In this document: positions 7,322 to 14,574 of the stretch, in pieces
Position numbering within the stretch: the stretch's first letter is position 1
How the letters are laid out: each line of letters opens with the position of its first letter
Source: a virus
Virus record (IMG/VR): IMGVR_UViG_3300046516_001816
Location: 124,001-188,000 of that record
Reading direction: 5' to 3' (one strand)
DNA length: 64,000 bases
The notes under the pieces: model-generated
Seen by the model: the letters and a program-made list of their open reading frames with translations, nothing else
What the model was told of the DNA's origin: nothing
Database searches by the model: none
Made by a program: the position numbers and the translations under genes

Positions 7322-7768
7322 ATGTTCGTGCCAGGTCTAAAGAGTGTTGTTCAGTCCGCGATTGAGCAACGCAAATTTCTTACCAATGGACAAGCGCTGC
7401 CTGAGATTGATTTCAGCCAGCCGGTTCATCTCGAAATCACCGCCATTGATTCGGCCCACTTGGTCTCCATGATCCGGTGCACTGATGATACCGTCGTCGA
7501 CTTCGGAAAAGAGTACATGCGTGTCCTGTATTTGCAGATGACGCACGACTGCATCTTCCAGGACGCGGTGGTCGCGCTGTTGAGTGAAACCCCTGCATTG
7601 GCTGAGCTCCTGACGGGCATGAAGAAAGTCAGAGTCTCGATCACGGGCTACACGACGCGTGCCAAGCAAACCTTTCGCAAGCCAGTCCTTCGCAATCCCA
7701 ATGAGGGCAAACACATCCAGCATTGGAAAGTGAAGCTGGAAGACAGCGCCATTTTGGTAGCTGCCTAA
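7322..7768 (+). CDS. Hypothetical protein
   Basis: 148 residues, ATG 7322 with a weak ribosome site. It is predicted alpha/beta with strands VHLEITAID and VRVSITGYTTRA and a helix LLSETPALAELLTGMKK. The C-terminus KHIQHWKVKLEDSAILVA is beta-like. It is the last gene before a strong terminator. Function unknown. Confidence 0.7.
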   Translation: MFVPGLKSVVQSAIEQRKFLTNGQALPEIDFSQPVHLEITAIDSAHLVSMIRCTDDTVVDFGKEYMRVLYLQMTHDCIFQDAVVALLSETPALAELLTGMKKVRVSITGYTTRAKQTFRKPVLRNPNEGKHIQHWKVKLEDSAILVAA

Positions 7769-7787
7769 GAAGAACCATGGCCATACG

Positions 7788-7816
7788 AGCCCGGTCTCGA
7801 CCGGGCTTTTATGCCG
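7788..7816 (+). terminator. Intrinsic terminator running into TTTATGCCG
   Basis: Perfect eight-base stem AGCCCGGT / ACCGGGCT with CTCG loop, then TTTTATGCCG. A TTTTATT follows about 20 bases later. Confidence 0.85.
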
Positions 7817-7880
7817 TTTGTGTAGATTTTATTCCGCTGGTAAATCGGGTGAGTATCGTCTAATAAGGAGAAATGACCAA

Positions 7881-8546
7881 ATGAAGCAAGAGCACTACCC
7901 GGGCGCTTTTATCACCCTCGAAGGTCCGGATGGATCGGGGAAAACCAGTAATGTGGGTTACCTCGCAGAACAGTTTCGCGCGCTCGGTTATGACGTTGTG
8001 CTCACCCGTGAACCGGGCGGCTCCAAACTGGGCGAGGAACTTCGCGCATTGCTGTTGAGCAACTACATGCCGAAGATGGCCGAGTTGCTGTTGATGTATG
8101 CAGCGCGCGCGGATCATGTCGAACAACTGATTAAGCCCGCCCTGCGCGCCGGTAAGATTGTGATCAGTGATCGCTTTGCGGACTCGTCGTTTGCCTATCA
8201 GGGCATGGGGCGCGGGATGAAGGACGAAGTGCTGGCGATCGAAAAGCTGGTGCTGGGGGATTTTGAACCGAACTGGACGCTGTACTTTGACGTGACGCTG
8301 GACGAAAGCCTGAAGCGCCTGCAAGGCCGCACAGGTAAGTCTGATCGCTTCGATCAGGAAGAGTTCGCCTTCCGTGAAAAAGTCTGGCACGGCTATCGGG
8401 TGCGTTTTCTGAATCACATCGAGCGGATGGTGCAGATCGATGCGATGCAAGATCCGGAAGGCGTACGCAGTCAAGTGCGGGCCTGGGCCAACGGTTCATT
8501 CATGTACTGGCATACGGTCACCCGTCATGAGGCAGCGAATGTTTAA
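7881..8546 (+). CDS. tmk: Thymidylate (dTMP) kinase
   Basis: 221 residues. ATG 7881 was chosen for AAGGAG 10 bases upstream. The open frame to 7818 is leader. It phosphorylates dTMP to dTDP with ATP in the cytoplasm. The P-loop GPDGSGKT is at residues 15-22. TREPGGSKLGEELR is the dTMP-binding motif, with Arg-Glu-Pro-Gly-Gly intact. DRFADSSFAYQG carries the DR(Y/F) substrate motif. GRTGKSDRFDQ lies in the lid region. Length matches bacterial Tmk (about 205-215). It shares the window with a thymidylate synthase 3 kb downstream, giving two steps of dTTP supply. It overlaps the next gene by eight bases. Confidence 0.95.
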   Translation: MKQEHYPGAFITLEGPDGSGKTSNVGYLAEQFRALGYDVVLTREPGGSKLGEELRALLLSNYMPKMAELLLMYAARADHVEQLIKPALRAGKIVISDRFADSSFAYQGMGRGMKDEVLAIEKLVLGDFEPNWTLYFDVTLDESLKRLQGRTGKSDRFDQEEFAFREKVWHGYRVRFLNHIERMVQIDAMQDPEGVRSQVRAWANGSFMYWHTVTRHEAANV

Positions 8547-9141
8547 CGGCACCTATGCAGTGAAGGTTAAACGGGGCCGTCGTCGGTACCAGCAGATTCA
8601 AGAGCACGTGCGGTACGTGGCGGGCAGTCGGCGTAAAGAAGCGCAGGAACGCCACGATAGACTGGTCGCCAACATCACGTGGCTCGCGCGCATTCGTAAA
8701 GAGCTCGGCAGTGCGGTGCCCGCAGACGAAACACCGTACGTCGACTATTCGATTTTCGAGCGCTATGCGAGTGAGCTCACGCCGGAGCAGCTGACGCGCG
8801 CACTCAAGTACTTGAAGGCGGATTTCGTCCCCGAGAAACTGTACAAGGTCACGTGGAATGGCTATCGCATGGTTCTGGAGTTCAGCGTTCTGGAATGGTT
8901 GCTCATTCGTTTGGCTATTATTGAGTCGGCTGAAAACAAAAAGAAGGAAGGCAGCATTCCGACGGCCTACTACGGTTTTCTTAGCAACGATGATTTCTTC
9001 TTTGACGAGACCCGGATTCGCAACCCTAACGGTGTGAATCACACGTCATGGGAGCTGGTGAAGCAAGCCAAAGAAGAAGTAAAGATTCCCGTACACCCAC
9101 AAGCCCCCGATTCGTGGTGGCGCAAGTATTTCACGCGATAA
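8539..9141 (+). CDS. Hypothetical basic protein
   Basis: 200 residues. ATG 8539 was chosen over in-frame ATG 8527 because GAGGCAG precedes it. It overlaps the end of tmk by eight bases. The N-terminus is strongly basic (VKVKRGRRRYQQIQ), suggesting nucleic-acid contact. The rest is helical with a WLLIRLAIIE segment in the middle and a Trp-containing C-terminus (DSWWRKYF). Coupling to tmk suggests a role in nucleotide or DNA metabolism, but the family is not recognised. Confidence 0.7.
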   Translation: MFNGTYAVKVKRGRRRYQQIQEHVRYVAGSRRKEAQERHDRLVANITWLARIRKELGSAVPADETPYVDYSIFERYASELTPEQLTRALKYLKADFVPEKLYKVTWNGYRMVLEFSVLEWLLIRLAIIESAENKKKEGSIPTAYYGFLSNDDFFFDETRIRNPNGVNHTSWELVKQAKEEVKIPVHPQAPDSWWRKYFTR

Positions 9142-9149
9142 GGAGAAGT

Positions 9150-9629
9150 ATGGAACAGCAAGCGTACACGGGCAAGCTCACCCTGGGCAAAGACACGCAG
9201 ATCGCTCAGACTGTGACGTTCAATATGGCACGCCCCGAAACCCAGATGATGGTCATGTTTGGCATTGACCTCGCCAAGCCCCTCATCACCGTCTACCATG
9301 GTGATAACCAACCCATCGTCGAACTCTGGCGCGATGGCACGTGCAGTATCAAGAACATGGACTATCTGGACGAAGCCGCCCGGACGTTCTACAAGGCCGT
9401 GGCCTCGATTGTGAAGCAATACATGGACTATCCGGGCTGGGTCGTGCGCAAGGAAGGGGTGAGCGAATACCTTCAGATCGATGACGTCGGCATTAACGAA
9501 GTGCAGAAGGTTCATGAAGCGACGCATTTCGCACGCGAACGCGATGCAATGGCCGCGTGTCGGTCGGGCTATGAAGTCGTCCCCGCGGCCGAAGGCATGT
9601 TGTTCAGTCGCCTCGTGAGCCTGAGCTAG
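9150..9629 (+). CDS. Hypothetical protein
   Basis: 159 residues, ATG 9150 immediately after AAGGAGAAGT, a strong ribosome site. The N-terminal half is beta-rich (FNMARPETQMMVMFGIDL, ITVYHGDNQP, VELWRDGTCSI). The C-terminal half is helical. No motif recognised. It is followed by an 81-base gap containing a perfect hairpin without a T-run. Confidence 0.7.
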   Translation: MEQQAYTGKLTLGKDTQIAQTVTFNMARPETQMMVMFGIDLAKPLITVYHGDNQPIVELWRDGTCSIKNMDYLDEAARTFYKAVASIVKQYMDYPGWVVRKEGVSEYLQIDDVGINEVQKVHEATHFARERDAMAACRSGYEVVPAAEGMLFSRLVSLS

Positions 9630-9650
9630 TGCGTCAGGGGTGGAGACCTA

Positions 9651-9676
9651 CTACCCGTGTCTCTCGCCACGGGTAG
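9651..9676 (+). other. Perfect 9-bp hairpin without U-tract
   Basis: CTACCCGTG and CACGGGTAG are separated by an eight-base loop. The sequence after it is CTCACCATACG with no T-run, so it is not a classical terminator. It could be an mRNA-processing or stability element upstream of the gene at 9711. Confidence 0.5.
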
Positions 9677-9710
9677 CTCACCATACGAAAGTTTGACCCA
9701 GAGGTGTGTG

Positions 9711-9962
9711 ATGAACACAGTTTCAAAAGTCATACCTAAAAGCCAGTTAAAACATGGTGCCTATTACGCGGGTACCTCGAACTCGGTAACGATTGCGCGC
9801 TGGAATGCGCATCAAGGCCTCTTCTTTGGTAAGCGCCAAAAAGGGGCCATCGTTGACTTTTTCACGCATCCTGAAGACAGTGTCGCAATGAGCGCATCCG
9901 ATACCTTTACCCCGGTTCAGGAAATCACCGCGCCCGCTATTCGTATCCCCATTTCTTACTAA
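9711..9962 (+). CDS. Small hypothetical protein
   Basis: 83 residues. ATG 9711 with GAGGTG upstream was chosen over the longer open frame from 9657, which runs through the hairpin. It is a basic, beta-leaning small protein (GAYYAGTSNSVTIARW, then FFGKRQKGAIVDFF). Such compact proteins are common phage host-takeover products, but no family can be named. Confidence 0.65.
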   Translation: MNTVSKVIPKSQLKHGAYYAGTSNSVTIARWNAHQGLFFGKRQKGAIVDFFTHPEDSVAMSASDTFTPVQEITAPAIRIPISY

Positions 9963-9980
9963 TAAACCAAGGGAGTAGTT

Positions 9981-10442
9981 GTGGTACTGGATAAGAAAAA
10001 TGACGTCTATGTGGTCAAGCTGGGCACCATGGGCGAACAAGCCAATGCACAGATTATCTATAAGCCAACCTGGTTCTACGCGCACTTTCCAAGCCTGGAG
10101 CGCCGGATCCTGCATAACGACGTGATCAGCGAGCTCAACCCGATTCATCAGGGCCGCAATCTTGCCCTGCTTGAGCGCATTCGGGAAGACAACCAGTGCG
10201 CGATCATTCGCGCGGTGGGAACGCAGCTCGATACAGCGTCGGACCAGATTCATATCGTCGGTCACGTGGTGGCAACTGGCCCCCACTTTTCGACCGTCGA
10301 GCAGATGTTTGACATAGACCCCCAAGGGGAAAGTTGGGCGTTCCGTTTGCGGTGTTTGGTGCAGCCCCCCGACGAAGGCGCATCAAAGAAATTGGTTCCT
10401 GTGATTGAACGCCTGATCACCTGGGATTTACATACTCACTAA
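9981..10442 (+). CDS. Hypothetical protein
   Basis: 153 residues, GTG start 9981 with GGGAG five bases upstream. It is alpha/beta with several aromatic residues near the N-terminus (KPTWFYAHFPSLERR). A middle segment ends in HIVGHVVATG, and the C-terminus is helical (LVPVIERLITWDLH). No catalytic signature. It lies in a run of small co-directional genes between tmk and the thymidylate synthase. Confidence 0.65.
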   Translation: MVLDKKNDVYVVKLGTMGEQANAQIIYKPTWFYAHFPSLERRILHNDVISELNPIHQGRNLALLERIREDNQCAIIRAVGTQLDTASDQIHIVGHVVATGPHFSTVEQMFDIDPQGESWAFRLRCLVQPPDEGASKKLVPVIERLITWDLHTH

Positions 10443-10469
10443 CAAGAAACCAAACCAAGGAGTAGTACC

Positions 10470-10835
10470 ATGTATGATCGTAAAAAGCTGGAAGACATTT
10501 GTGAGCGACTGGCCGACCCGAAAGAGTACATGGGTGGTCGCGTGCCCCGAATTGCAGAAGACGCGATGAATCTGATTTTGCATATGGAGCGCAACGTCGA
10601 AGATCTCGTGCTCGTTGCCCCGACGTTCCCCGAGTTGATCGCCCGCACCAAGAAGCAGATCAACGACACCAAGCAGCCGGGTGAAGATCCGGTGGAAAGC
10701 TTTGAAGTGTCCGTGCCCAGCGGCATGGATGAAAAGCAGTTGGTGCCGCACGAGAAAGTTCCGGTGGGCTCCAAGCCCTATATGGAAGTGCTGCGCCTAC
10801 TCGCTGCGCGTCTGCGCCGAGAGAACCCATTCTAA
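10470..10835 (+). CDS. Hypothetical acidic helical protein
   Basis: 121 residues, ATG with AAGGAG nine bases upstream. It is mostly helical and rich in Glu/Lys (DRKKLEDICERLADPKEY, ELIARTKKQINDTKQ). The C-terminal helix MEVLRLLAARLRRE is amphipathic. No homologous family recognised. Confidence 0.65.
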   Translation: MYDRKKLEDICERLADPKEYMGGRVPRIAEDAMNLILHMERNVEDLVLVAPTFPELIARTKKQINDTKQPGEDPVESFEVSVPSGMDEKQLVPHEKVPVGSKPYMEVLRLLAARLRRENPF

Positions 10836-10849
10836 TAAGGAAAACCCAA

Positions 10850-11215
10850 GTGAGCCACTTAAAACTGGTTAAGGCGGGGGAGCCCGCCCCGCAGTATCAC
10901 TGGCAGTTTCTCGGAGAAGGCTACATCATCCAGCCCACCACGGGCGAGCGTGCCAGTGGCGATCCAGTGGTGTTAGCTTTTAACTTGCCGTATGTTCAGG
11001 GTGAGCTGACGCGTTTCGCGCATAGCCGGGTCCGGGCGATTGCTATGACGCGCCTGAACTTAATCCTGCGCTATCGACTCGATGAGCTGAACAATCCGCC
11101 GCACTCGCCATTGTGGATTCCGGCCCTCGACCCGGACTGCACCATCGCATTGATGGAGTCGAGCGACGGCGAGATTTGGTACAGCACGACACCCCAGCCC
11201 CAGGTGGAATCGTGA
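10850..11215 (+). CDS. Hypothetical protein
   Basis: 121 residues from GTG 10850 (AAGG 11 bases upstream). It appears beta-rich, with YHWQFLGEGYIIQP at the start and WIPALDPDCTIALME near the end. Its TGA overlaps the ATG of the two-span membrane protein at 11215, suggesting coupled translation. Unknown function. Confidence 0.6.
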   Translation: MSHLKLVKAGEPAPQYHWQFLGEGYIIQPTTGERASGDPVVLAFNLPYVQGELTRFAHSRVRAIAMTRLNLILRYRLDELNNPPHSPLWIPALDPDCTIALMESSDGEIWYSTTPQPQVES

Positions 11216-11457
11216 TGCGCTCGGATGATATTGCCGCCATGGTGATCGGCTCCTGGGTGTTGTTCGCCGTGGTGTGCAGCCTCTTCTTTCTGGGTCTCCG
11301 CTACCGGCTCGGGCAAAAAAACCGTCTCGTAGGGTATCCGTATGCATACTACCAGCGGCGTAAGGCACGCTTGCGTCGTCGGTATGTCATCATCATGTTG
11401 ACCAGCATCTTGTTTGCCGTGACAGCGGACGCCGTGCTGGTCTTTACAAACAGTTAA
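11215..11457 (+). CDS. Small two-span membrane protein
   Basis: 80 residues, ATG in TGATG overlap with the preceding stop. Hydrophobic segments are at about residues 5-26 (AAMVIGSWVLFAVVCSLFFL) and 56-77 (VIIMLTSILFAVTADAVLV). Between them is a strongly basic loop (YYQRRKARLRRR), predicting a cytoplasmic loop with both ends outside. It lies directly upstream of the thymidylate synthase. A role at the host inner membrane is inferred. Confidence 0.7.
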   Translation: MRSDDIAAMVIGSWVLFAVVCSLFFLGLRYRLGQKNRLVGYPYAYYQRRKARLRRRYVIIMLTSILFAVTADAVLVFTNS

Positions 11458-11475
11458 AACCAGGGTTAAAAACAA

Positions 11476-12549
11476 ATGTATCAGTTGCACAGTGTCGAAG
11501 AGCAATACATGGCCGCACTGAAGTCGATCCTCGTGACGGGCACCTGGCAGGAAAATCGCACGGGTATCGACTCCATCAAATCCCCGTTTCCGATTGTGAT
11601 CACGCATCGCATGGAAGAAGGCTATCCGGCCCTCACGGGTCGCAAGGCCCCGGTGAAGTCGGCGATCGCGGAGATGATCGGGTTCATGCGTGGTGTTACC
11701 TCGGCGGCAGACTTCCGAGCGCTCGGCTGCAAGTACTGGGATCAGAACGCCAACGAAAACACGCAGTGGCTCGCGAACCCGTTTCGTGAAGGCCCGGACG
11801 ATCTGGGCGATGTCTACGGTGCGCAGTGGCGCCGTTGGCCGGCGTATCAGTATTTCAAGAAGGGCGAGCTCAGCGACGCTGCGCGCGGCAAGCTTGATCG
11901 CGAAGGCTGGCAGGTAGTCGCCGATTCGTTCGACGTGACGGGCCAAGACGGCTGGGTGTATTTCAAAGAGATCGATCAGCTGGGTGACTGTGTGCGTACG
12001 ATCATCAACAACCCGAACGATCGTCGTATTCTGATGCATGCGTGGAACCCGGCCAAGCTCGGTCAGATCGCGCTGCCTGCGTGTCATCTGTTGTATCAGT
12101 TCGTGCCGACGGCGAAGACCAAAGAGCTCGCGCTCTCTGTGACGGTCCGCTCGAACGACATGCCGCTCGGCTGGCCCAGCAACATGATGGAGGCGGCGTT
12201 CTTGCTGCAAGTCGTCGCTCACCTCACCGGTTACACGCCGTCGTACGTGACGTTGATTTCCAACGACGCGCACATCTACGCGAACCAGCTCGACATGGTG
12301 GACGAGTATCTGTCGCGTGAAACACATCCGTTGCCCCGGCTGGTGATCAACGACCGGGTGCCAACGTTCGCGGACCACGTACTGACGGCCGAGCGAGCGA
12401 AGGAAGGTTTCCTCATGAACGAACTCACCGACGCGAAGCAACAAGCGGCGGAAGCGGTCGTGAAATGGCTGAACTGGATCGAGCCGAGCGATTTCACTCT
12501 GGACAACTATGTCCACGGCGAACCCATCAGCGCACCGATGGCGGTCTAA
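11476..12549 (+). CDS. thyA: Thymidylate synthase-family enzyme
   Basis: 357 residues. The family methylates dUMP with methylene-tetrahydrofolate. Seen: ENRTGI (phosphate-binding Arg), DLGDVYGAQWRRWP, NDRRILMHAWNP, nucleophile Cys203 in LPACH, RSNDMPLG with a retained Asn in GWPSN, NDAHIY, and the C-terminal APMAV closing motif. It is about 90 residues longer than the usual 264. Much of the excess is an insertion after RRWPAYQYF (about residues 130-165). Unusual points are Ala before the catalytic Cys where Pro is normal, and PSN in place of PFN. The retained Asn argues for a uracil substrate rather than dCMP. A hydroxymethylating variant cannot be excluded. It pairs functionally with tmk at 7881. 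Confidence 0.88.
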   Translation: MYQLHSVEEQYMAALKSILVTGTWQENRTGIDSIKSPFPIVITHRMEEGYPALTGRKAPVKSAIAEMIGFMRGVTSAADFRALGCKYWDQNANENTQWLANPFREGPDDLGDVYGAQWRRWPAYQYFKKGELSDAARGKLDREGWQVVADSFDVTGQDGWVYFKEIDQLGDCVRTIINNPNDRRILMHAWNPAKLGQIALPACHLLYQFVPTAKTKELALSVTVRSNDMPLGWPSNMMEAAFLLQVVAHLTGYTPSYVTLISNDAHIYANQLDMVDEYLSRETHPLPRLVINDRVPTFADHVLTAERAKEGFLMNELTDAKQQAAEAVVKWLNWIEPSDFTLDNYVHGEPISAPMAV

Positions 12550-12550
12550 G

Positions 12551-12934
12551 ATGGCACGTGACGGTACGGTAGGCGCACAGATTCTTGCCCTCTTTGAAGC
12601 GAAAGACGGCGAGCCGGCCAAACGGTTTACGCTCAATGAACTCTTTCGAGCACTGCCCGGGTCGCCGGAAAGCAGCATCAAGTCAGCCGTAAAGAGATTA
12701 CGGGGCGGGGACGGCTCGGAAAAGAAGTTGCGCGCAGTGGGCTATATGAGCCAGGCTACGGGCGCGGGGTTGCCCGAACCGATCCTTGAGCTGGGGAGCG
12801 AACCGGATGTGCCGCGTGAGGAGAAGTACGTGGTGCCGAACGATGAGCTCATTCGAAGACGAAAGGAGTTGCGACGCAAACAAGAAGAGCTAAGTCTCAA
12901 ACGCTCGTTGGAAGCGATCGACAACTACCTGTAA
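12551..12934 (+). CDS. Winged-helix-like DNA-binding protein, paralogue A
   Basis: 127 residues from ATG 12551, one base after the thyA stop. The N-terminal part (LNELFRALPGSPESSIKSAVKRLRG) reads as a winged-helix core. Then come the wing-like GYMSQATGAGLPEPILELG and SEPDVP, and a basic coiled tail RRRKELRRKQEE. The order (wHTH, then xLGxEPDxP, then a basic tail) recurs at 13349 and 13824. DNA binding is inferred. Regulation of phage transcription is possible. It ends at a strong terminator. Confidence 0.6.
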   Translation: MARDGTVGAQILALFEAKDGEPAKRFTLNELFRALPGSPESSIKSAVKRLRGGDGSEKKLRAVGYMSQATGAGLPEPILELGSEPDVPREEKYVVPNDELIRRRKELRRKQEELSLKRSLEAIDNYL

Positions 12935-12940
12935 GTGGAG

Positions 12941-12981
12941 GGCTGTCCGGGCTTCGGCTCGGGCAGTCTTCTTTTATGCCG
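12941..12981 (+). terminator. Intrinsic terminator running into TTTATGCCG
   Basis: The 12-base stem GGCTGTCCGGGC / GCTCGGGCAGTC contains G-T pairs and closes with a UUCG loop. It is followed by TTCTTTTATGCCG. Confidence 0.85.
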
Positions 12982-13013
12982 CTAAAACAACGACTTGGAT
13001 AAAGTTATTCACC

Positions 13014-13343
13014 ATGGTATCGTTTGACGGAGTAGGACAGAGTCGCATCGCGGACACATTGTCAGCGATTGCGAAGCTGTATGAGCAGGTTGAGCAGCAA
13101 ATTAATCAGGGCGTCTTATTGAGCCGTGACGAGATTGCTTTACTCAAAAACCTGGCTGGTACCCCTAAACACTTGCAGACACTCGAAATTGCCCGGCACC
13201 CTGAGATCAGTAACAATGATTTCGGCAAGCGCTGGGGCGTGAGTTATGCCCGCATCTCGCAGATCCGGCACGGCGACGTGGGTCGACGCAAGTACCAACT
13301 GACGGATCAATCGCCGCCGGCTTATCCGCTGAGGTTGTTTTAA
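13014..13343 (+). CDS. HTH-domain protein
   Basis: 109 residues, ATG 13014 without a strong ribosome site. The N-terminal half is helical (IADTLSAIAKLYEQVEQQI). The C-terminal half carries an HTH-like segment, ISNNDFGKRWGVSYARISQI, followed by RHGDVGRRKY, which resembles resolvase/lambda-type recognition helices. It heads a unit with two winged-helix-like genes. Probably a DNA-binding regulator, by inference from fold pattern and neighbours. Confidence 0.6.
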   Translation: MVSFDGVGQSRIADTLSAIAKLYEQVEQQINQGVLLSRDEIALLKNLAGTPKHLQTLEIARHPEISNNDFGKRWGVSYARISQIRHGDVGRRKYQLTDQSPPAYPLRLF

Positions 13344-13348
13344 TCCCA

Positions 13349-13921
13349 ATGAACTACAATCCAGGAGTCCTAAAGGGTCGCATCTATCAGGTGATCTTTG
13401 AACACGGCCCCATGACCTACGAGGCGTTACTGCGCTATATCCCGGACGCTTTAATTAAGAAGATCAAAGACTGTATTGTCAATGATCGATTCATGAATAA
13501 GTCCAATGGGAGAAAAGTGTTTCGGGTGGTAGCCTACGAAGCGCATCGGGGAACCGGTGGCTCCTTTCACCCGGTCATTGGGCTCGGTAACGAACCGGAC
13601 GAACCCCCACCTGTTGTGGAGAACGCGCACCTCGATGCTTCTCGTCGCTACGAAGCCACCAAAGGCAAAGTACAACGTGAGCGTCGCAAACGCGAACACC
13701 AGCAGGCCGAACAACGTGCAGCACTGGCCTTTGCGGGTTTGTTGGGCGCAGCGCCTCCGAAGCTGACCAATACCCTGCCAAGCCGTGTCCATCTAATACC
13801 AATAACAGCACCTAAACCTAAAAATGGCAATGGAAAGAAAGCTGCACAAAAGAATCTACAACCTGCTCAAGCGTCACGGCGCCCTGAGCAAGACCGCGTT
13901 GAAAGAGAAACTCTGTCCTGA
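13349..13921 (+). CDS. Winged-helix-like protein, paralogue B
   Basis: 190 residues. The N-terminal wHTH pattern is GRIYQVIFEHGPMTYEALLR followed by IKKIKDCIVNDRF. A wing (VVAYEAHRGTGGSFHPVIGLG) and the hallmark NEPDEPPP follow. Then come a basic Arg/Gln-rich helix and a low-complexity Lys/Asn/Pro tail. The last 98 bases overlap the start of paralogue C in another frame, an unusually long overlap. The tail encoded there is disordered in character, as expected if it is constrained by the second frame. DNA binding inferred. Confidence 0.6.
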   Translation: MNYNPGVLKGRIYQVIFEHGPMTYEALLRYIPDALIKKIKDCIVNDRFMNKSNGRKVFRVVAYEAHRGTGGSFHPVIGLGNEPDEPPPVVENAHLDASRRYEATKGKVQRERRKREHQQAEQRAALAFAGLLGAAPPKLTNTLPSRVHLIPITAPKPKNGNGKKAAQKNLQPAQASRRPEQDRVERETLS

Positions 13922-14384
13922 ATTCACGTACAAGTTTCTCACCGACACGTTGTTGCAAATGCGCGGTTTGGTGGATGGCATTCCTCGGGTCATCTATATC
14001 GAGGACTACGTGCGGCAAGTCGGCAAAGGCGGCAAAGCCTCGCCCGTCTATCGGATCGGTACGAAAGCCGATGAGCCGGAACCCACGCGCGATCGTGCGG
14101 AAGCGTTGCGTGAATACAACCGACGCTACCAAGCGAAACCAGAGGTCTACACCGAGCGGCTGGCGTATAATGCCGCCCGGCGTCGCAAGGTTACCCAGAA
14201 TAAACGTATCGAAAAGAACGCAGCGAAGAATGCATTTAGCCACTTGGTCTCACCGCCGACTCCCATCGTGCTCGAGGCCGTGTCGGTGCGGAAGGTCAAG
14301 ATTGACCACGACGAAGAATGGATTACCAACACTGAGAAGGCCATTCGACGTCGTAAGCATTCGTCGGCATGCGGTGCAGTGTAG
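13824..14384 (+). CDS. Winged-helix-like protein, paralogue C
   Basis: 186 residues. The start at 13824 is needed to complete the first helix (ERKLHKRIYNLLKRHG), which matches RIYQVIFEHG of paralogue B. LSKTALKEKL is the second helix. A wing segment VRQVGKGGKASPVYRIG is followed by TKADEPEP as in paralogues A and B. The C-terminal half is very basic (NAARRRKVTQNKRIEKNAAK). The first 98 bases overlap paralogue B. It is likely a nucleic-acid-binding protein. The cluster may be a product of local gene duplication. Confidence 0.6.
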   Translation: MAMERKLHKRIYNLLKRHGALSKTALKEKLCPEFTYKFLTDTLLQMRGLVDGIPRVIYIEDYVRQVGKGGKASPVYRIGTKADEPEPTRDRAEALREYNRRYQAKPEVYTERLAYNAARRRKVTQNKRIEKNAAKNAFSHLVSPPTPIVLEAVSVRKVKIDHDEEWITNTEKAIRRRKHSSACGAV

Positions 14385-14388
14385 TACC

Positions 14389-14491
14389 CTTTGTCCGTTC
14401 TACCTCTCAGGTCTCCTCGCGGACAAAGGAGGTTCCTCCCACCCCTGGCTACCACCTCCTCCAAGGGCGGGGGTGGGAGCTTTTTATGCCG
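14389..14491 (+). terminator. Double hairpin terminator running into TTTATGCCG
   Basis: The first hairpin is CTTTGTCCG / CGGACAAAG (14389-14397 / 14420-14428). The second is CTCCCACCCC / GGGGTGGGAG (14436-14445 / 14470-14479), followed by CTTTTTATGCCG. The remaining 80 bases to the next gene are an A-rich leader with no further feature seen. Confidence 0.8.
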
Positions 14492-14574
14492 TGAGTTTTC
14501 CATACTACGCAAAACAGTAAAGAAATACTGCCCATCGAATTAAGTGATGGTTAAATCAGACAAAAGGATGCGCA

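Noticed and set aside
8440-8538. Longer start for the gene at 8539
   Set aside because: It would overlap tmk by more than 100 bases without a ribosome site. GAGGCAG fits ATG 8539.
11071-12681. 536-codon open frame on the - strand opposite thyA
   Set aside because: It mirrors the thyA frame in GC-rich sequence, has an Arg/His-rich composition without motifs, and has no ribosome site. The + strand gene is unambiguous.
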